Shown in pieces: positions 1 to 11,790 of a DNA stretch of 64,000 nucleotides. A program made the position numbers and the translations under genes. Numbering within the stretch: the first letter of the stretch is position 1; every line of letters starts with the position of its first letter. The DNA is from Shinisaurus crocodilurus (taxonomy: Eukaryota; Chordata; Lepidosauria; Squamata; Shinisauridae), in contig CM037879.1 in the NCBI GenBank assembly GCA_021292165.1, positions 37,726,339 to 37,790,338 of the forward strand, in the 5' to 3' direction. The notes under the pieces were generated by a model. That model saw only the letters and a program-made list of their open reading frames with translations, did no database searches and was not told the origin of the DNA.

Positions 1-168
1 ACATCCCCTACAGTTTCCATTGTTGAACTGCTTTGCTTTGCGGTTATGATGTTTCTCCTACCACTCTACCCTCCTGTAACGTAAGCCTATTTTAGATCTA
101 GTCCCGTCCTCTTGGGCAGCAATGATCAAGTCTTTGCTGTCTTCTACATGGCAGCCATTCAGGGATTT

Positions 169-372
169 AAGAACATAAGAAGAGCCATGCTGGATCAGAC
201 CAAGGTCCATCTAGTCCAGCATTCTGTTCACACAGCAGCCAGCCAGCTGCCCATGGGAAGCCCACAAGCAGGACATGAGTGCAGCTGCCACTGGTGTACA
301 GAGGCATAATGCCTCTGATAGTGGAGGTAGCATATAGCCATCAGGAGTAGTAGCCATTGATTGCCATTGAAT
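169..372 (-). mobile_element. CR1-like LINE 3' UTR fragment
   Basis: Read on the minus strand, this ends with the motif for a gctggatcagacc-type tail. The same tail recurs at 10.7-11.3, 13.2-13.6 and 16.7-17.6 kb. In those longer copies it directly follows a LINE ORF2 C-terminus ending in FKRGLDKFMEEK. This copy carries only the noncoding tail. Confidence 0.75.
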
Positions 373-376
373 GAGA

Positions 377-560
377 ACAGTCATGTCCTCCACTCTTCTC
401 CAGGCTAAACATATCCAATTCCTTCAACCTTTCCTCATAGGTTTCCTTCCTTGACCTCCTCTGAACCCGTTTCAGTTTGTTTACTTCTTTCTTAAAATGT
501 GGCACCCAGAACTGGATGCAGTACTCCAGATGAGCTCTGACTACTGCAGCATCACATGGT
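377..560 (-). mobile_element. CR1 LINE ORF2 C-terminal fragment
   Basis: The minus-strand translation contains the CR1 C-terminal signatures [13 protein letters not shown] and [15 protein letters not shown], with stops and a gap. It matches the same region of the larger CR1 copy at 41.4-41.6 kb. It abuts the LINE tail at 169-372, so this is either one internally deleted copy or two adjacent insertions. Confidence 0.75.
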
Positions 561-876
561 TCTGTAGGAAGAAAAGTGTGACACCATTTTTTAAAAAGTG
601 CAATCCGATAAGCTATAAAGGGAGCTGAATTTCAGCCTCACTTGGCAACAATGCTTAATGAACGCATTCGGTTGTAAACCTGTCTTTCTGAAGCTTATAG
701 ATCTTATTAAAATCCACTTCTAGCTGGATAGATTCTCTGAAAGCTCACGTACTTGTGTTTGAGTGGAAATTAAATATAGCCATGGATGACTTGATTTGCT
801 TTTTAGTTCAACCATAAAAAGGTGTTAATTACATATGTAACATACTATAATAACTTTATGAGTGCTGACTCCTGAC

Positions 877-1157
877 CAGGGCTGGCCCAAACACATTTTG
901 CTGTTTGAGGCGAAGAACAAGATGGTGCTGCCTCCCAGTCCATGTAAAAAAGCTGACTGGACTAGCAGATGAATTTGTCCTCAGCACTGATGATGGGACA
1001 GCATCCTCCACTTCACCTGAAGGCAGCAGGCTAACTTAGGGGGTGCAGAGCAGGCCACATGGCACACAGGTCCCTCCTCCAACACCTTGCTGTTGCCTCC
1101 TCCTATCTGCTGCCTGAGGCAGCTGCTTCACTCTGCCTAATGTTAGGGCCAGCCCTG
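877..1157. mobile_element. Non-autonomous hAT element, 281 bp
   Basis: It begins CAGGGCTGGCCC and ends GGGCCAGCCCTG, a perfect 12 bp terminal inverted repeat. It is flanked by a perfect 8 bp target duplication CTCCTGAC (869-876 and 1158-1165). CA...TG termini with 8 bp duplications are the hAT signature. No transposase is encoded, so it must have been mobilised in trans. A diverged relative lies at 34374-34625. Confidence 0.9.
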
Positions 1158-1165
1158 CTCCTGAC

Positions 1166-1535
1166 ACACTAACAAGTAGAACTAGAAAATACATTATTTA
1201 TTATACATTTACAAAACACTGCAAAATCTGTACTAAAAAAAGTGTCGTGTTGCATTTCAATTAGTCCAGCCATTTGCAGGCTCAACAACCTGTCTCTGAC
1301 CCAACCCACCACCCAGAACCCACTTTAAGTTTTTAAAATCTTGAATATTATTTTTAATTGTTACCATCACATTTTTCATTGCTTAATTATCTGACTTTTA
1401 AAGAATGAACTGATATAGATTCCCCACCCCAAATACACAAAAGAATACAACTTTCACCAGAGGGTAAACGTTGTTGTTGTTGTTAAAATGTTTACTGTTT
1501 GGTACAAGTTGATTACTACAATGACAATAATACTT
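1166..1535. other. AT-rich intron, nothing recognised
   Basis: No coding frame or repeat family is recognised. A short GTT run lies at about 1470-1483. Confidence 0.5.
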
Positions 1536-1622
1536 ACAGTACAATCTTATGCACCTCTTCTCAGAAGTAAGAACCATTGAGTTCAATGAGACTTACTCCC
1601 AAGTAACCTTGCAGTCTTAAGA
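1536..1622. repeat. 85 bp palindromic interspersed repeat (family P)
   Basis: This is a short imperfect palindrome in which an 'aatcctatgc...agtaa' arm faces its reverse complement around 'cattgagttcaatg'. The same motif order recurs at 3620, 14185, 19441, 25344, 28091, 32179, 33588 and 34168. It is probably a MITE; the family name is not known to me. Confidence 0.6.
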
Positions 1623-1811
1623 GTTTACATTGTCACTTTTTTTTTTTCATGCTAGTGAGCAATAAATATAACCCAGGTTTATATGAATTTCTTAACCTTT
1701 CTGTCTGCCTTCTCTTAACCAAACAAGATCAATCCATTTAGATATATATGCCGGCAGACTTGTTTTGGTTTTTAATAAAACATGTCCAGTTAAACATAAT
1801 TTAGATTTTTT

Positions 1812-3182
1812 AGATTATTTAGATCCATGCCAGCCGGGCTTCAGGCCTGGACATGGGACAGAAACGGCCTTGGTTGCCTTGGTGGATGATATGAGGAGGG
1901 CTTTGGATAGGGGTGAATGCTCTTTTCTAGTCCTCCTTGATCTCTCAGTGGCTTTTGATACCGTTGACCACGGTATCCTCCTGAACCGCCTGGAGGGGTT
2001 GGGCGTGGGAGGCACTGTATTGCAGTGGTTCCGGTCTTTCCTCTCTGGAAGGTACCAGAGGGTAGTTCTTGGGGAGGAGGCTTCGGACCCTCGGCCGCTC
2101 ACTTGTGGGGTGCCGCAGGGTTCCATCCTCTCTCCAATGTTATTTAACATCTACCTAAAGCTGCTGGGAGCTATCATCAGGAGGTTTGGGGTGCGCTGTC
2201 ATCAATATGCGGATGACACCAGCTCTACCTCTCCTTCAAGTCCTCACCAAGGTTGGCTGTTGAAACCCTGTCCAAGTGCCTGAAGGCAGTGGGTGGCTGG
2301 ATGGGGAGGAACATGCTGAAGCTGAACCCCGACAAGACCGAGGTACTTCTGGTGGGGGACAAGGGAAGGTTAGGGGATGTTGACCTGGTGCTGAATGGGG
2401 TACATCTACCCCTGAAGGATCAGGTCCACAGCTTGGGAGTCATTCTAACTCCCAGCTGTCCATGGAGGCTCAGGTGTCAGCTGTGAACCGGGCGGCGCTG
2501 TATCAGCTCCATCTGATGCGGCAGTTGCGCCCCTACCTTCCTAATAATCTGCGCCCATCAGTGGTTCATGCCTTGGTCTCCTCTCGCCTAGACTACTGTA
2601 ATGCGCTCTACGTGGGGTTACCCTGGAATACGGTTCGGAAGTTGCAGCTGGTACAGAATGCAGCTGCTCGCCTGATTAAAGGCTGCCGCCGGCGTGATCA
2701 CATCACTCCGGTGCTCAAAGAGTTACACTGGCTACCAGTTGTTTGCCGAGCCGAATTCAAGGTGTTGGCGTTGACCTTTAAAACCCTGTACGGCTCCGGT
2801 CCAATATATCTCAAGGAGCGCCTCCAGCAACATCAAGTAGGCCGCTCAACAAGATCCGCGACAGACGGCCTTCTCCCTGTCCCATCAGCCAGAGAAACCA
2901 GGCTGGTGGGGACTAGGAGGAGGGCCTTTTCTGTGGCAGCCCCCAATTTATGGAACTCTCTCCCCAGTGACCTCCGCCCTTCCTTGATTAGCTTCGTGGC
3001 TTTTCAGGCGGGAATATGGGGTGGGTTAGGATTTTTAAGTTTTGTTCTGTTTTTAATTGTGTTTTATACTGTGTGTGTGTGTTCCCCCCCCTCTTGTATT
3101 TTATTGGATTGTAAATCACTCAGAGTGTCCGGATGTCTGGCCAGATGGGCGATTCATAAATATAATAAATAAATAAATAATA
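1812..3182 (+). mobile_element. 5'-truncated L2-clade LINE with RT
   Basis: The translation starts inside the reverse transcriptase (GFRPGHGTETAL) and continues with the active-site block DLSVAFDTVDH, then GVPQGSILSPMLFNIYLKLL and YADD. The C-terminal region (LHWLPVVCRAEFKVL, RRAFSVAAPNLWNSLPSDLR) follows. Frame changes near 2230-2260 and 2460-2486 and a short C-terminus show it is dead. The 3' UTR ends in a TAAATAAATAAA tail at about 3160-3182. The DLS-AFDTVDH style of RT is that of the L2 clade of the CR1 superfamily. The 5' truncation is the usual result of incomplete reverse transcription. Confidence 0.9.
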
Positions 3183-3206
3183 AAATTGGCTCTACTTTAA
3201 ATATAC

Positions 3207-3540
3207 TGGGTTGGATCCAGGTCCCTTGAAAATCAGTGTGATAACTTAGTCATGACTTAAATCCCATATAGATTTTAGTGGGAATAAAAGGCTACATCCA
3301 AAGTCACAAGAGTGGACTTCCGCTCATGTAGTGGGCCTTCCCCTTGCTCTGCTTACCCCCCCCCCCAATCTGGTTTGGAGGGTCCCTCAACTCTCCAGAG
3401 CAGATTTGGAGGGTGCGTGTGTGTGTGGGGAATTGCAGGGGGAAAGGGAATCCATTCTGCCAGCAGTTTCCCTTCCAGTGGCAGATGGACAGCATTGGAC
3501 ACAGTCCAAAGTGCAACTAACTTAGTCTGGATCCAACCCA
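3207..3540. mobile_element. Palindrome-ended MITE (family H)
   Basis: It starts TGGGTTGGATCCAG and ends CTGGATCCAACCCA, a perfect 14 bp terminal inverted repeat. The arms continue with cttagtc-type motifs. A poly-C run and a short GT run lie inside. A relative at 8111-8342 is split by another MITE. The target duplication is not resolved. Confidence 0.7.
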
Positions 3541-3619
3541 CTGCTTTGTAGTGATTTTATTGTTCTCAGGGATCGATGTTTTGCTGGATTTTTAAATATC
3601 TGATTTTATATATTTTACA

Positions 3620-3687
3620 ATGCAGTTCTATACACTGAGAAATAAGTACCACTGAGTTACTTGCAGGTAAATGGGTATAAGATTGTG
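3620..3687. repeat. Family P palindromic repeat
   Basis: This is a degenerate copy: the arms 'agttctataca' and 'gtataagattg' enclose 'gtaccactgagttac'. Confidence 0.45.
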
Positions 3688-3784
3688 TCTTTAATTATGG
3701 TGTAAGTAACTTTGAGCTTTTTGGAAAAGATGGCCTGTGTAAGTTAGTAAATAATACAGGAATACGAAAGAGTTCCCCCCCCCC

Positions 3785-4480
<696 letters not shown>

Positions 4481-4548
4481 TGAGTTTTATCTTCCCAGGT
4501 TATATTTAGCCATTAACCAAAAGAAGGGGTCAGCTTGCTGGGTTCATG

Positions 4549-5013
4549 TGTTGGAGGAAATGGTTAAAGGAGTCAGTCCTAAACTGATTAGGACAAAGCA
4601 GAGTTTCTTCCTTAAGCGCAGCCTGCTTTATTGAAACTGGTTTCACTACGTGAATAGCTAAACTTTTGTCTCTTAAGGCTATAAAAAGGAATGGAATGTC
4701 TACACAAGGTTTAAACTAAAGACATTTATCAGTTCTTACTTACAGATCACTCACATATATGCAAGATGCATATAGACAGATTAGTTTCATTATAGAAGAT
4801 CTCTGTCTGGAAGCCAGCTCTGACTTGCATCTTCCATGTTGGAAGAAGGAGAGCAGACAGCAGCAACCTAAGTTCTACAAAGAAGCAGGAAGTAGATATA
4901 GAGCAGCAGAGCTCAGGCCAGAGTGGCCGGAAGTAGGGAGGAGAGGTTACAAAAGACATGCACTCTGGGATTCTTTAGTTAACCCATTCCTCCCACTCTA
5001 ATCAGTGGTTACA
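4549..5013 (-). mobile_element. Solo-LTR-like element, antisense
   Basis: On the minus strand it begins TGTAACC and ends CCAACA. It has an AATAAA polyadenylation signal (caataaagcagg, about 4627-4638) near the 3' end and a TATA-like tctatatct upstream. The length of about 465 bp and this order fit a retroviral or Gypsy-type LTR. The flanking pentamers (tcatg and tcact) match only in part, so the target duplication is weak and the boundaries are tentative. No internal coding region is present. Confidence 0.55.
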
Positions 5014-5215
5014 TCACTTGGTTGATTTTAAGCAGGCAATATTACAATTTCTACCATCATGTTAGTGGTCTTCTGTCTTCATATGCCCTTATATTAACGT
5101 CATTCTGCCTTGCTATGTACCACCATTAATTGATTGTAAATTCTCAAGAAGTTGCAATCAATTCACACCAGTACTTCACAAAGTACTGCTTTGTTTTCTT
5201 ACAGGCAAATGGCAG

Positions 5216-5535
5216 ATGAAATGAATATATTTATTAATTAAAATATTTCTGACCTAACCTATATCAATAGATCTCACAGTGGGATACAATTCAACGTAAA
5301 CGATAAAATGACCTACTTCACAAGCATCATCAGCATAACATCAGTATTAATGAGCCAAACAAACAAATCAATAAACATAAAAAGAGACAGGACTTACCGG
5401 TAACTTGGTGCTGAAATGAAACTGACATCAGCACCAGGTGGGCATTCAGTGGGAAGGTACTGCATAACTGGGGCACCACAACTGAGGAGGCCCTCTCCTG
5501 TGTTTCCACATAGTCTACAGCTCCCAACATTGGAT
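5216..5535 (-). mobile_element. L2-like LINE 3' UTR fragment
   Basis: The stretch gcaccaggtgggcattcagtg through ggaggccctctcctgtg matches, in the same order, the antisense L2 3' region at 49.7-49.9 kb (ggcgccaggtggttctcagtg ... ggccctcctcc). It is degenerate with no coding sequence. Confidence 0.55.
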
Positions 5536-5953
5536 GCTGAGTCTGAGTTCTATATACAGACCTCTAGTCCCCAAGTTGTGGGCTAATGCTTCACTCTTCT
5601 AGATCCATTACTGGGCACTTTTGAAAGGGGGGAAATCATTTTCAAAATGGGAGGAAGTGTGGGCAGCTTGAAATTCAGGTCAATAGCATATCATTTGCTA
5701 GAATGTGATGCTCAGCCAGAACAAAGTCTAAGAAAAAGCAAGTTATCCTCTTAATTCAACACCAAAGTCGTGTCCTTTTTAGTGCATTTTTAAAAATTAT
5801 TTAAAAAATAAGGTATTTACAAGTAAAAAAAGAAAACACTTCAAGTTGAAGGGGTAACAGAAATATAGTTAAGCTTGCTTATATTTCATTATTATCACTA
5901 ATTAATGATCAAATCATAATTGATATTACTTCCATTTTATAAATCATATCTCA
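5536..5953. other. AT-rich intron, nothing recognised
   Basis: No ORF or repeat is recognised. The sequence is AT-rich with short A runs. Confidence 0.5.
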
Positions 5954-5961
5954 TAAGTCAT

Positions 5962-6078
5962 CTTTTCCCCACCTGGTGCCCTCCAGATGTGTTGGACTAC
6001 AACTCCCAGCATCCCCCACCAGCCATGGTGGGAGTTGTAGTCCAACACATCTGGAGGGCACCAGGTGGGGGAAAGTTG
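5962..6078. mobile_element. hAT-type palindromic MITE (family E), 117 bp
   Basis: Two arms (ccagatgtgttggactacaa and its exact complement) surround a short centre, so a folded strand is nearly all stem. It is flanked by a perfect 8 bp direct repeat TAAGTCAT (5954-5961 and 6079-6086), as for hAT insertions. It is one of about ten copies of this family in the window. Confidence 0.85.
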
Positions 6079-6086
6079 TAAGTCAT

Positions 6087-7142
6087 ATTTAAATTAAATG
6101 AACATTATTGATCCTTACTTAATCAACATAATTTCATGCTTGTTACAGCTTATGTTATTTTCATCCATTCTTATTATACAACTTCTAACATATCTTTAAA
6201 AAATGTGTACAGTTATTTTGTTTCCAGTGTTGTGCAAACTTATCCCACTGTTCTAAAAAGTCCTTTTTGTGGCAGAGTCCTCCCATATTTTCTTATAATA
6301 TGAACTCTTCTGTATTAGTATTATATGCCAAATATTGTTTTCCCATTCCTGTTCTAGCAATTTTATTTAAATGGCTCTTTATTCAAAGAAACTCAAATGT
6401 AGGTACTTGAATGCCTTGCTGTACTTAAGCCCATAAATTTCATGATTTTAACCCCTGTCAAAAAAGTACTTCTAATCCTTTGTGCTTCCAAAAGTTACAA
6501 TCACAATGGTCCTATGGATGCACGAGATGGCTTTCAATAAAGCAGTAAATACAAAAACTTTCAAGCCACCTGTTAAAAAACCCTGTTTGTAATCTGAGAA
6601 TTCTACATGGGGTGGGATAAGAGGAGGCAGTTGTCCAAACACATTTGCATTTGGTGGAAACAGTTGATTGAGCGTGTGGACTTCACTTCTGGGATGAATC
6701 TGCTACTGCTTTTTCTGCCCAGAAGCCAAACTTAACACAGGCTTCCATTTCTTGTCCCTTCAGCACAGCAATGCATTATGCCAATTGACTTTTGGGTTTG
6801 ATGATAAGGTAACTGCACTGAAATCCTTAGACCTGATTTCTTGCCATGTTCTTGCAAGTGGGAAGGGTGGGAGTGGGAGAGAACTAGAAACTGCTTCTCC
6901 GAGCCATATAGTGCAGTACTTTTATTTTACGAAAAGGAAGTTTTTAGAATGTAATATGATCAGAGGGGGAAATGACACCAGTTTCAATCATACTAATCAA
7001 ATGAGGTAAGGACCATAAAATCACATTCTGTTCCCTCTGGTGTTTTTTCCTATCAGGCCTGCAGTGCGAGGAAAAGCCTCTTAAATTGCAGCTCATTTTT
7101 TTTTATCACGCCGCAACATCACAGCAGGTGCAAGCTGAGTCA
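6087..7142. other. Intron, no recognisable element
   Basis: AT-rich sequence without a supported coding frame or recognised repeat. Confidence 0.5.
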
Positions 7143-7220
7143 TTTGGTTTGGATCTAATCATTCTTTACTTGGGATGGATATTTGGTCTGGATCTAATCA
7201 CTCTTTACACGGGATGGATG
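7143..7220. repeat. 39 bp tandem duplication (two units)
   Basis: Units 7143-7181 and 7182-7220 share 'ggatctaatca.tctttac..gggatggat' with only four or five differences. Confidence 0.8.
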
Positions 7221-8110
7221 TCAGTAAAAGAACCATCTTAGCAAAGTGACTCATTTTTAAAATCAGCCATCGTTTATATGTGATGTATGTGAAAGACCCT
7301 GGAGTGTAAAGCACAGCACATGGAGGAAGAGCTTTGTAGATCTTCCCCCCCTGTATCTGTTGGCTCTTTTCGGTAATTTATACACCTGGCACCAGTGTCC
7401 TGCATGGAGGGGCAAATACTGGTGCCCTTGGACCCCAGAGGGCCCACTGCAATTGATGCCTGTTGCTGGGATCCCTTTCTTTCTTTCTTTCTTTCTTTCT
7501 TCTTTTTTTGTAAAAAAAAACATTTTTACTAGATGGCGACACTAAGCTTGGGCTTGGGAAGTGAATTGCAGAGCAAGGCTGCAACCACTCATCATCTTCA
7601 CTTCCCAGAATGCCTTTGGGCCTCGTTGAGCTCTGCTGTCCTAGTTTGAAAAAAAAAATTTAAAGGAGGAGGAGGAGGAGAAAAAGAGAGAAAAGGAATG
7701 CCCATCCCTGCTGCTTCTCTCTGTTGGCTGGCCCCTTTATTGAAGGGGGGGCACCAAGGTGGTGCGGGGAAGCCTGGGTTTCCCTCTCGAAGGCATTGGC
7801 ATTGGTCCTGGACACTTGCAAAGCCTTCAGTTTGCTTCCTGTGCAGGGCAGTGTGCCTCTGCCTGAGCTGAAATGGTGCAACTCTTTATTCAAGCGTGTG
7901 GCAGGTAGGTGCAAGGTGATCCTGTCAGCATCTGTTGATTCCCTTGATCCACATAGGTGGTAGGCCTGGTGACGTGGGTCTCATCTGTTTCTGGGCTTGT
8001 CCTGAGAGGAAGGTGGAGCATGATACCCTGACATGCCAGCTGTGGGTACGTAGATGGGTGTGGATGGGGTTCAGATAATCAGTCCCTCAACTGAAGTATA
8101 AATGGTTTAT
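7221..8110. other. Intron with short simple repeats
   Basis: It contains a (TTTC)n tract at about 7478-7502 and a GGA run at 7664-7681. Short open frames cross both strands with no family resemblance. Nothing else is recognised. Confidence 0.5.
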
Positions 8111-8342
8111 TGGGTTGGATAAAGACTTTTGAGTGCAATCCTATGTAAGTTTAGACAGAAAAAAGGCCTACAACTCCCACTATGCCCCAGCCAGCATAAC
8201 TGGGAGCTGTAGGCCTTTTTTCTGTCTAAGCTTGTTTAGGATTGTGCTTTTCGTCATGGGTCAAATGGGTCTTAACTTAGTCACAACTAATTTGTCCCAC
8301 TGATATGGGTCTACTCTAAGCTTGACTAAGTCTGGATCCAAC
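8111..8342. mobile_element. Family H MITE carrying a nested family B MITE
   Basis: The outer ends are tgggttggat (8111) and gtctggatccaact (up to 8342), as in the family H copy at 3207-3540. Between them lies a family B palindrome at about 8132-8254, with gcaatcctatgtaagtttag facing its complement around gcctacaactccc. The family B copy therefore inserted into an existing family H copy. Confidence 0.65.
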
Positions 8343-9880
8343 TGACCATTGATTTAAAATATATACGTGTATATTTTTACTCTGGCTGCTCTGGCATGAG
8401 CCACATAACTTGCTGACTTGCTGATGTTAGCTAAATTGACCACCATCCTTCATTCTTATTAGTCTTGATGGGAGAGACGTGCTCGCTAGAAGAACTTCAG
8501 GGAAGAGGCCTTAAATATAAACGTCGTGACGTTTGCTTAACCAAATAAATTAGGGAAACATCTGATGTCAGGCAAGGAAGATGTTTAGCTTCCAGTCTAA
8601 AATAATGAAGAAGAAACACAGCAAGCAAGCAAGCAAGCAAACGAACACCCCAAAGCAATGGAAATAAATGTTATGTACTCTAAGAAAATAAAATTGGTTG
8701 AGCTTGAAATCTGAGCAGAAAGCGGAACTGAAGATGGAATGGATTGTTGAATTAATGATTGCAAAATGACTGTGTTAACAGAATGGGCATTTACATTACT
8801 TTGACCTAAAGGCCTTGTTAATAGCATTATCTCCCATTATCGTGCAAGTGGAAACTTGCTCGTACAAGTATACATGATTATTTTTTTCTTTCAGGGGGCT
8901 ATTTTATTGGCTCCAACAATTCTATTGTTGTCCAAGTCCCATGGAGGAAAATGGTCCAAATTTTATTAAAGGATATGTGCATAACATACTTTTTATTTTG
9001 TGATGTCCAAAAATACCCTTGAACGAGGTATTACTACTCAAATTACCTTTTGAAGATGCTGGTGTACGCAGGCTTCGCCTTAAGGGACAGGAACATCATA
9101 TTTATCAATCTGCAGCTCCTTTCTATTGTCTGAGTCAAGCGACTGGCAGAACAGATATATTTTAACCAGACTTGTAAAGCACGTCAGTGTACTGGGACTA
9201 CTGAGCCTTCCTTGGAAGGACATTCCATCAGCTTGGTGGTGCCATCACAGAAAAGATCCTGCTTCTTGTGCTATCGTTTTGCCTTCTAGCAATCATGTCT
9301 CTGGGATCTGCAGGCAAGCTGCATGCGGCACAGTTTTAATCTTCCCACAACCCTGTGTTGCAGTTAAGTAAAGGTGCTATTTCTGCATCAACTGACAAGG
9401 TTACTTCGCTTTTTAAAAACAACAACAACAACAACACCAAAAACCCACTTATCACATGGTAGGACGAAACAAAGCAGCCAACATAAGCTTCTCAAGCTAT
9501 ATAAAGCTGAAAGAATTAAGGGCTCAATTACACCCCAGGGATAATATATGGTAATATCATTTTGTCAAAGAAGAGCAATTGATCTTGTTAAGAGGTGCAT
9601 TGCTTTGGAAAATGGCTGTCAGAGCAACACTTTAAACAGCTAAGGAAGGGACGTGTGTCTTAATAGCCTGGTTGGATGCCCACTGCTGTGCAGTGCAAAG
9701 GCAGTTTCTCCCATTTTGACCAAGGGCCGCTGGCTGCCTTGCATATCTTCCATGCCCCCAAAGAGCAATGGAGGCATTCTAGCTGTAAAGAATAGCAAAG
9801 TGACCAGGGGGAGGACAAAGGTGCCTTGAGAACCGGGACAGAAACAGGTGACCCTGCCACACTTCTCAGGCATAGGCTCC
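8343..9880. other. Intron, mostly unique
   Basis: It holds an (AGCA)n tract at about 8618-8641 and an (AAC)n tract at 9418-9437. No coding or repeat family is recognised otherwise. A half-copy of a hAT MITE end (gaggtggccaatctgtggca) follows at about 9892. Confidence 0.5.
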
Positions 9881-9919
9881 TAGTGTTAGAACAGAGGTGG
9901 CCAATCTGTGGCATTTAGG

Positions 9920-10380
9920 GCTTCATTGAGAATTTGAACTGGAGTGCTTGCATAGGTGAGCACCATCGCTCAGATTCCTGAGCAAGGGCACAAAACCTTA
10001 CTTCGTTCCAGTGTCTGGCCTCAGTTTTCTTATTTGCTTTTTCTGGAATTAATTTTCTTCTTTGCATCAACCTTTTGGAGAGTGTTCGGCCACCTCCAGG
10101 TAGGAGTCACCTCCTTTCTTATTTCATGCAAACTCTTCTGCTTGTTTGTGCATTTCATTTCTTCATTTATCTTTACCACTCCTTTAATTCCTGTCTCTAT
10201 TGATCACCAAATACTCAGTCAAACAAGAGAACAAAGAATAAAGAATATAAGTAATGTTTAGATAAAACGATCCATTGGAATCTAAAATATCAAGCACTAA
10301 TGTGCAAAATTAATAATAAGACAGTCCCTGAACTTGGGCTTACAATCTAAAAGACATGATACAAAAGGAAAAGTGGAGAG
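9920..10380. other. Intron, nothing recognised
   Basis: No supported coding frame or repeat assignment. Confidence 0.45.
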
Positions 10381-10474
10381 TGGAGAGGAGGAGGAGGAGG
10401 ATTATGTAAGCCGCCTTGGGTTCCTTGCAGGAAAAAAGGCGGGGTATAAATCTAATAAATAAATAAATAAATAG
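10381..10474 (+). mobile_element. Sauria-type SINE, 3' part only
   Basis: It carries only the SINE tail: ggaggattatgtaagccgcc, cttgggttccttgcagg, ggcggggtataaat and (AATA)n. The tRNA head is missing, as in 5'-truncated retroinsertion. Confidence 0.9.
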
Positions 10475-10724
10475 GGATTGAAAGGGAAGAAGGGAAAATC
10501 AAACTCAGGCTTTAGACCTTAGTTACAAAGTTCATATAGCAACCAGTGGGAGAGCATACAGTTCAAGAAGAGGAGGAGCCAAAAGTTGCTGTCTATCAGT
10601 GGCCATGCTTCCTTTCTCTCCTGCTGCAGCCTGATGGAATGGTTGTTGCCAGGTGATGGTTGACAGAGGGAGGAGCTTGATGGAACTGGTTTCTCAGCAC
10701 ATGTGATGGAGTGGACTGTTTCCC

Positions 10725-11278
10725 TTGTCTTCCCTATGAGGAAAGGTTACAGCATCTGGGATTGTTTAGCTTAGAAAAAAGACAAGTAAGGGGAGACCTG
10801 ATAGATAGAGGTGTACAGAATTATGCATGGTGTGGAGAAAGAGGAGAGGGAGACATTTTTCTCCCTCTCTCATAATACTAGAACCCAGGGTCATCCTAAG
10901 AAGCTGATTGGTGGGAGATTCAGGACAGATCAAAGGAAGTACTTCTTCACACAGTGCATAGTTAAACTATGGAATTCACTTCCACGGGATGCGGTGTTGG
11001 CCACCAATTTGGACAGCTTTAAAAGGGGATTAGACAAATTTATGGAAGAGAAGGATATCAATGGCTACTAGTCCTGATTGGCTATATGCTATCTCCAGTA
11101 TCAGAGGCAGTATGCCAATGTACACCAGTTGCTGGAGAACATGCGTGGGAGGGTGCTGTTACACTCATGTCCTGCTTGTGGGATCCCATGAGCAGCTGGC
11201 TGGCCACTGTGTGAACAGAATGCTGGTCTAGATGGACCCTTGGTCTGATCCAGCATGGCTCTTCTTATGTTTTTATAT
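10725..11278 (+). mobile_element. CR1-like LINE, 3' end with ORF2 C-terminus
   Basis: The translation around 10811-11071 contains YRIMHGVEKEERETFFSLS and LWNSLPRDAVLATNLDSFKR, then a stop. This is the C-terminus of a CR1-like ORF2. The 3' UTR follows (gaggcagtatgcc ... ctgatccagcatggctc) and ends at about 11278. The same LINE lineage lies at 13.2 kb (+) and 16.7-17.6 kb (-). Confidence 0.85.
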
Positions 11279-11564
11279 TCTCCCTCTGCTGCCGCCTGAT
11301 AGAAATAGCTCAGTGTTGACTATTGGGGACTAGTGATTCATTTTACCTCTTTCATGTGTCGATCCTAACTCCTTCTTGTAAACCCTCTCTGCCATTGCCT
11401 CCCATTACCCCAAGGGCCTAAAACTATATTTTGGGCCATTTAAAAAAAAATAAGATCATATAATCATAGACAATTCAAGAGAAAAATTGAAAGTATTAAG
11501 AACTGGCCTTTATGCCCTTTAATTAAGGCAAGTTTTCACTGGACTGATATTAGGAATGTCATTT

Positions 11565-11790
11565 TTCATTTAATTTCATTTTCAATTTGTATACCACCTT
11601 TCTACATTGCTGTATTCAAGGCAATTCACACAACCCATAGAAATAAGAAAATCATATACAACAAAGATCACATTCTACAACAGATCAATCCAATGAAAAT
11701 AAATCATAACGAAAACTACGAAACAGTTGGAAATCAATTAACATAAATTTGCAAACTATTTCATATGTAATATTATGAGAACAAAATGCT
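11565..11790 (-). mobile_element. LINE 3'-end remnant (L2-like)
   Basis: The segment gtataccacctttctacattgc and the following aggcaattcacacaac resemble the 3' end of L2-type LINEs in reverse, followed by AT-rich sequence with repeated aaatcata motifs. It is degenerate and the boundaries are approximate. Confidence 0.4.
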
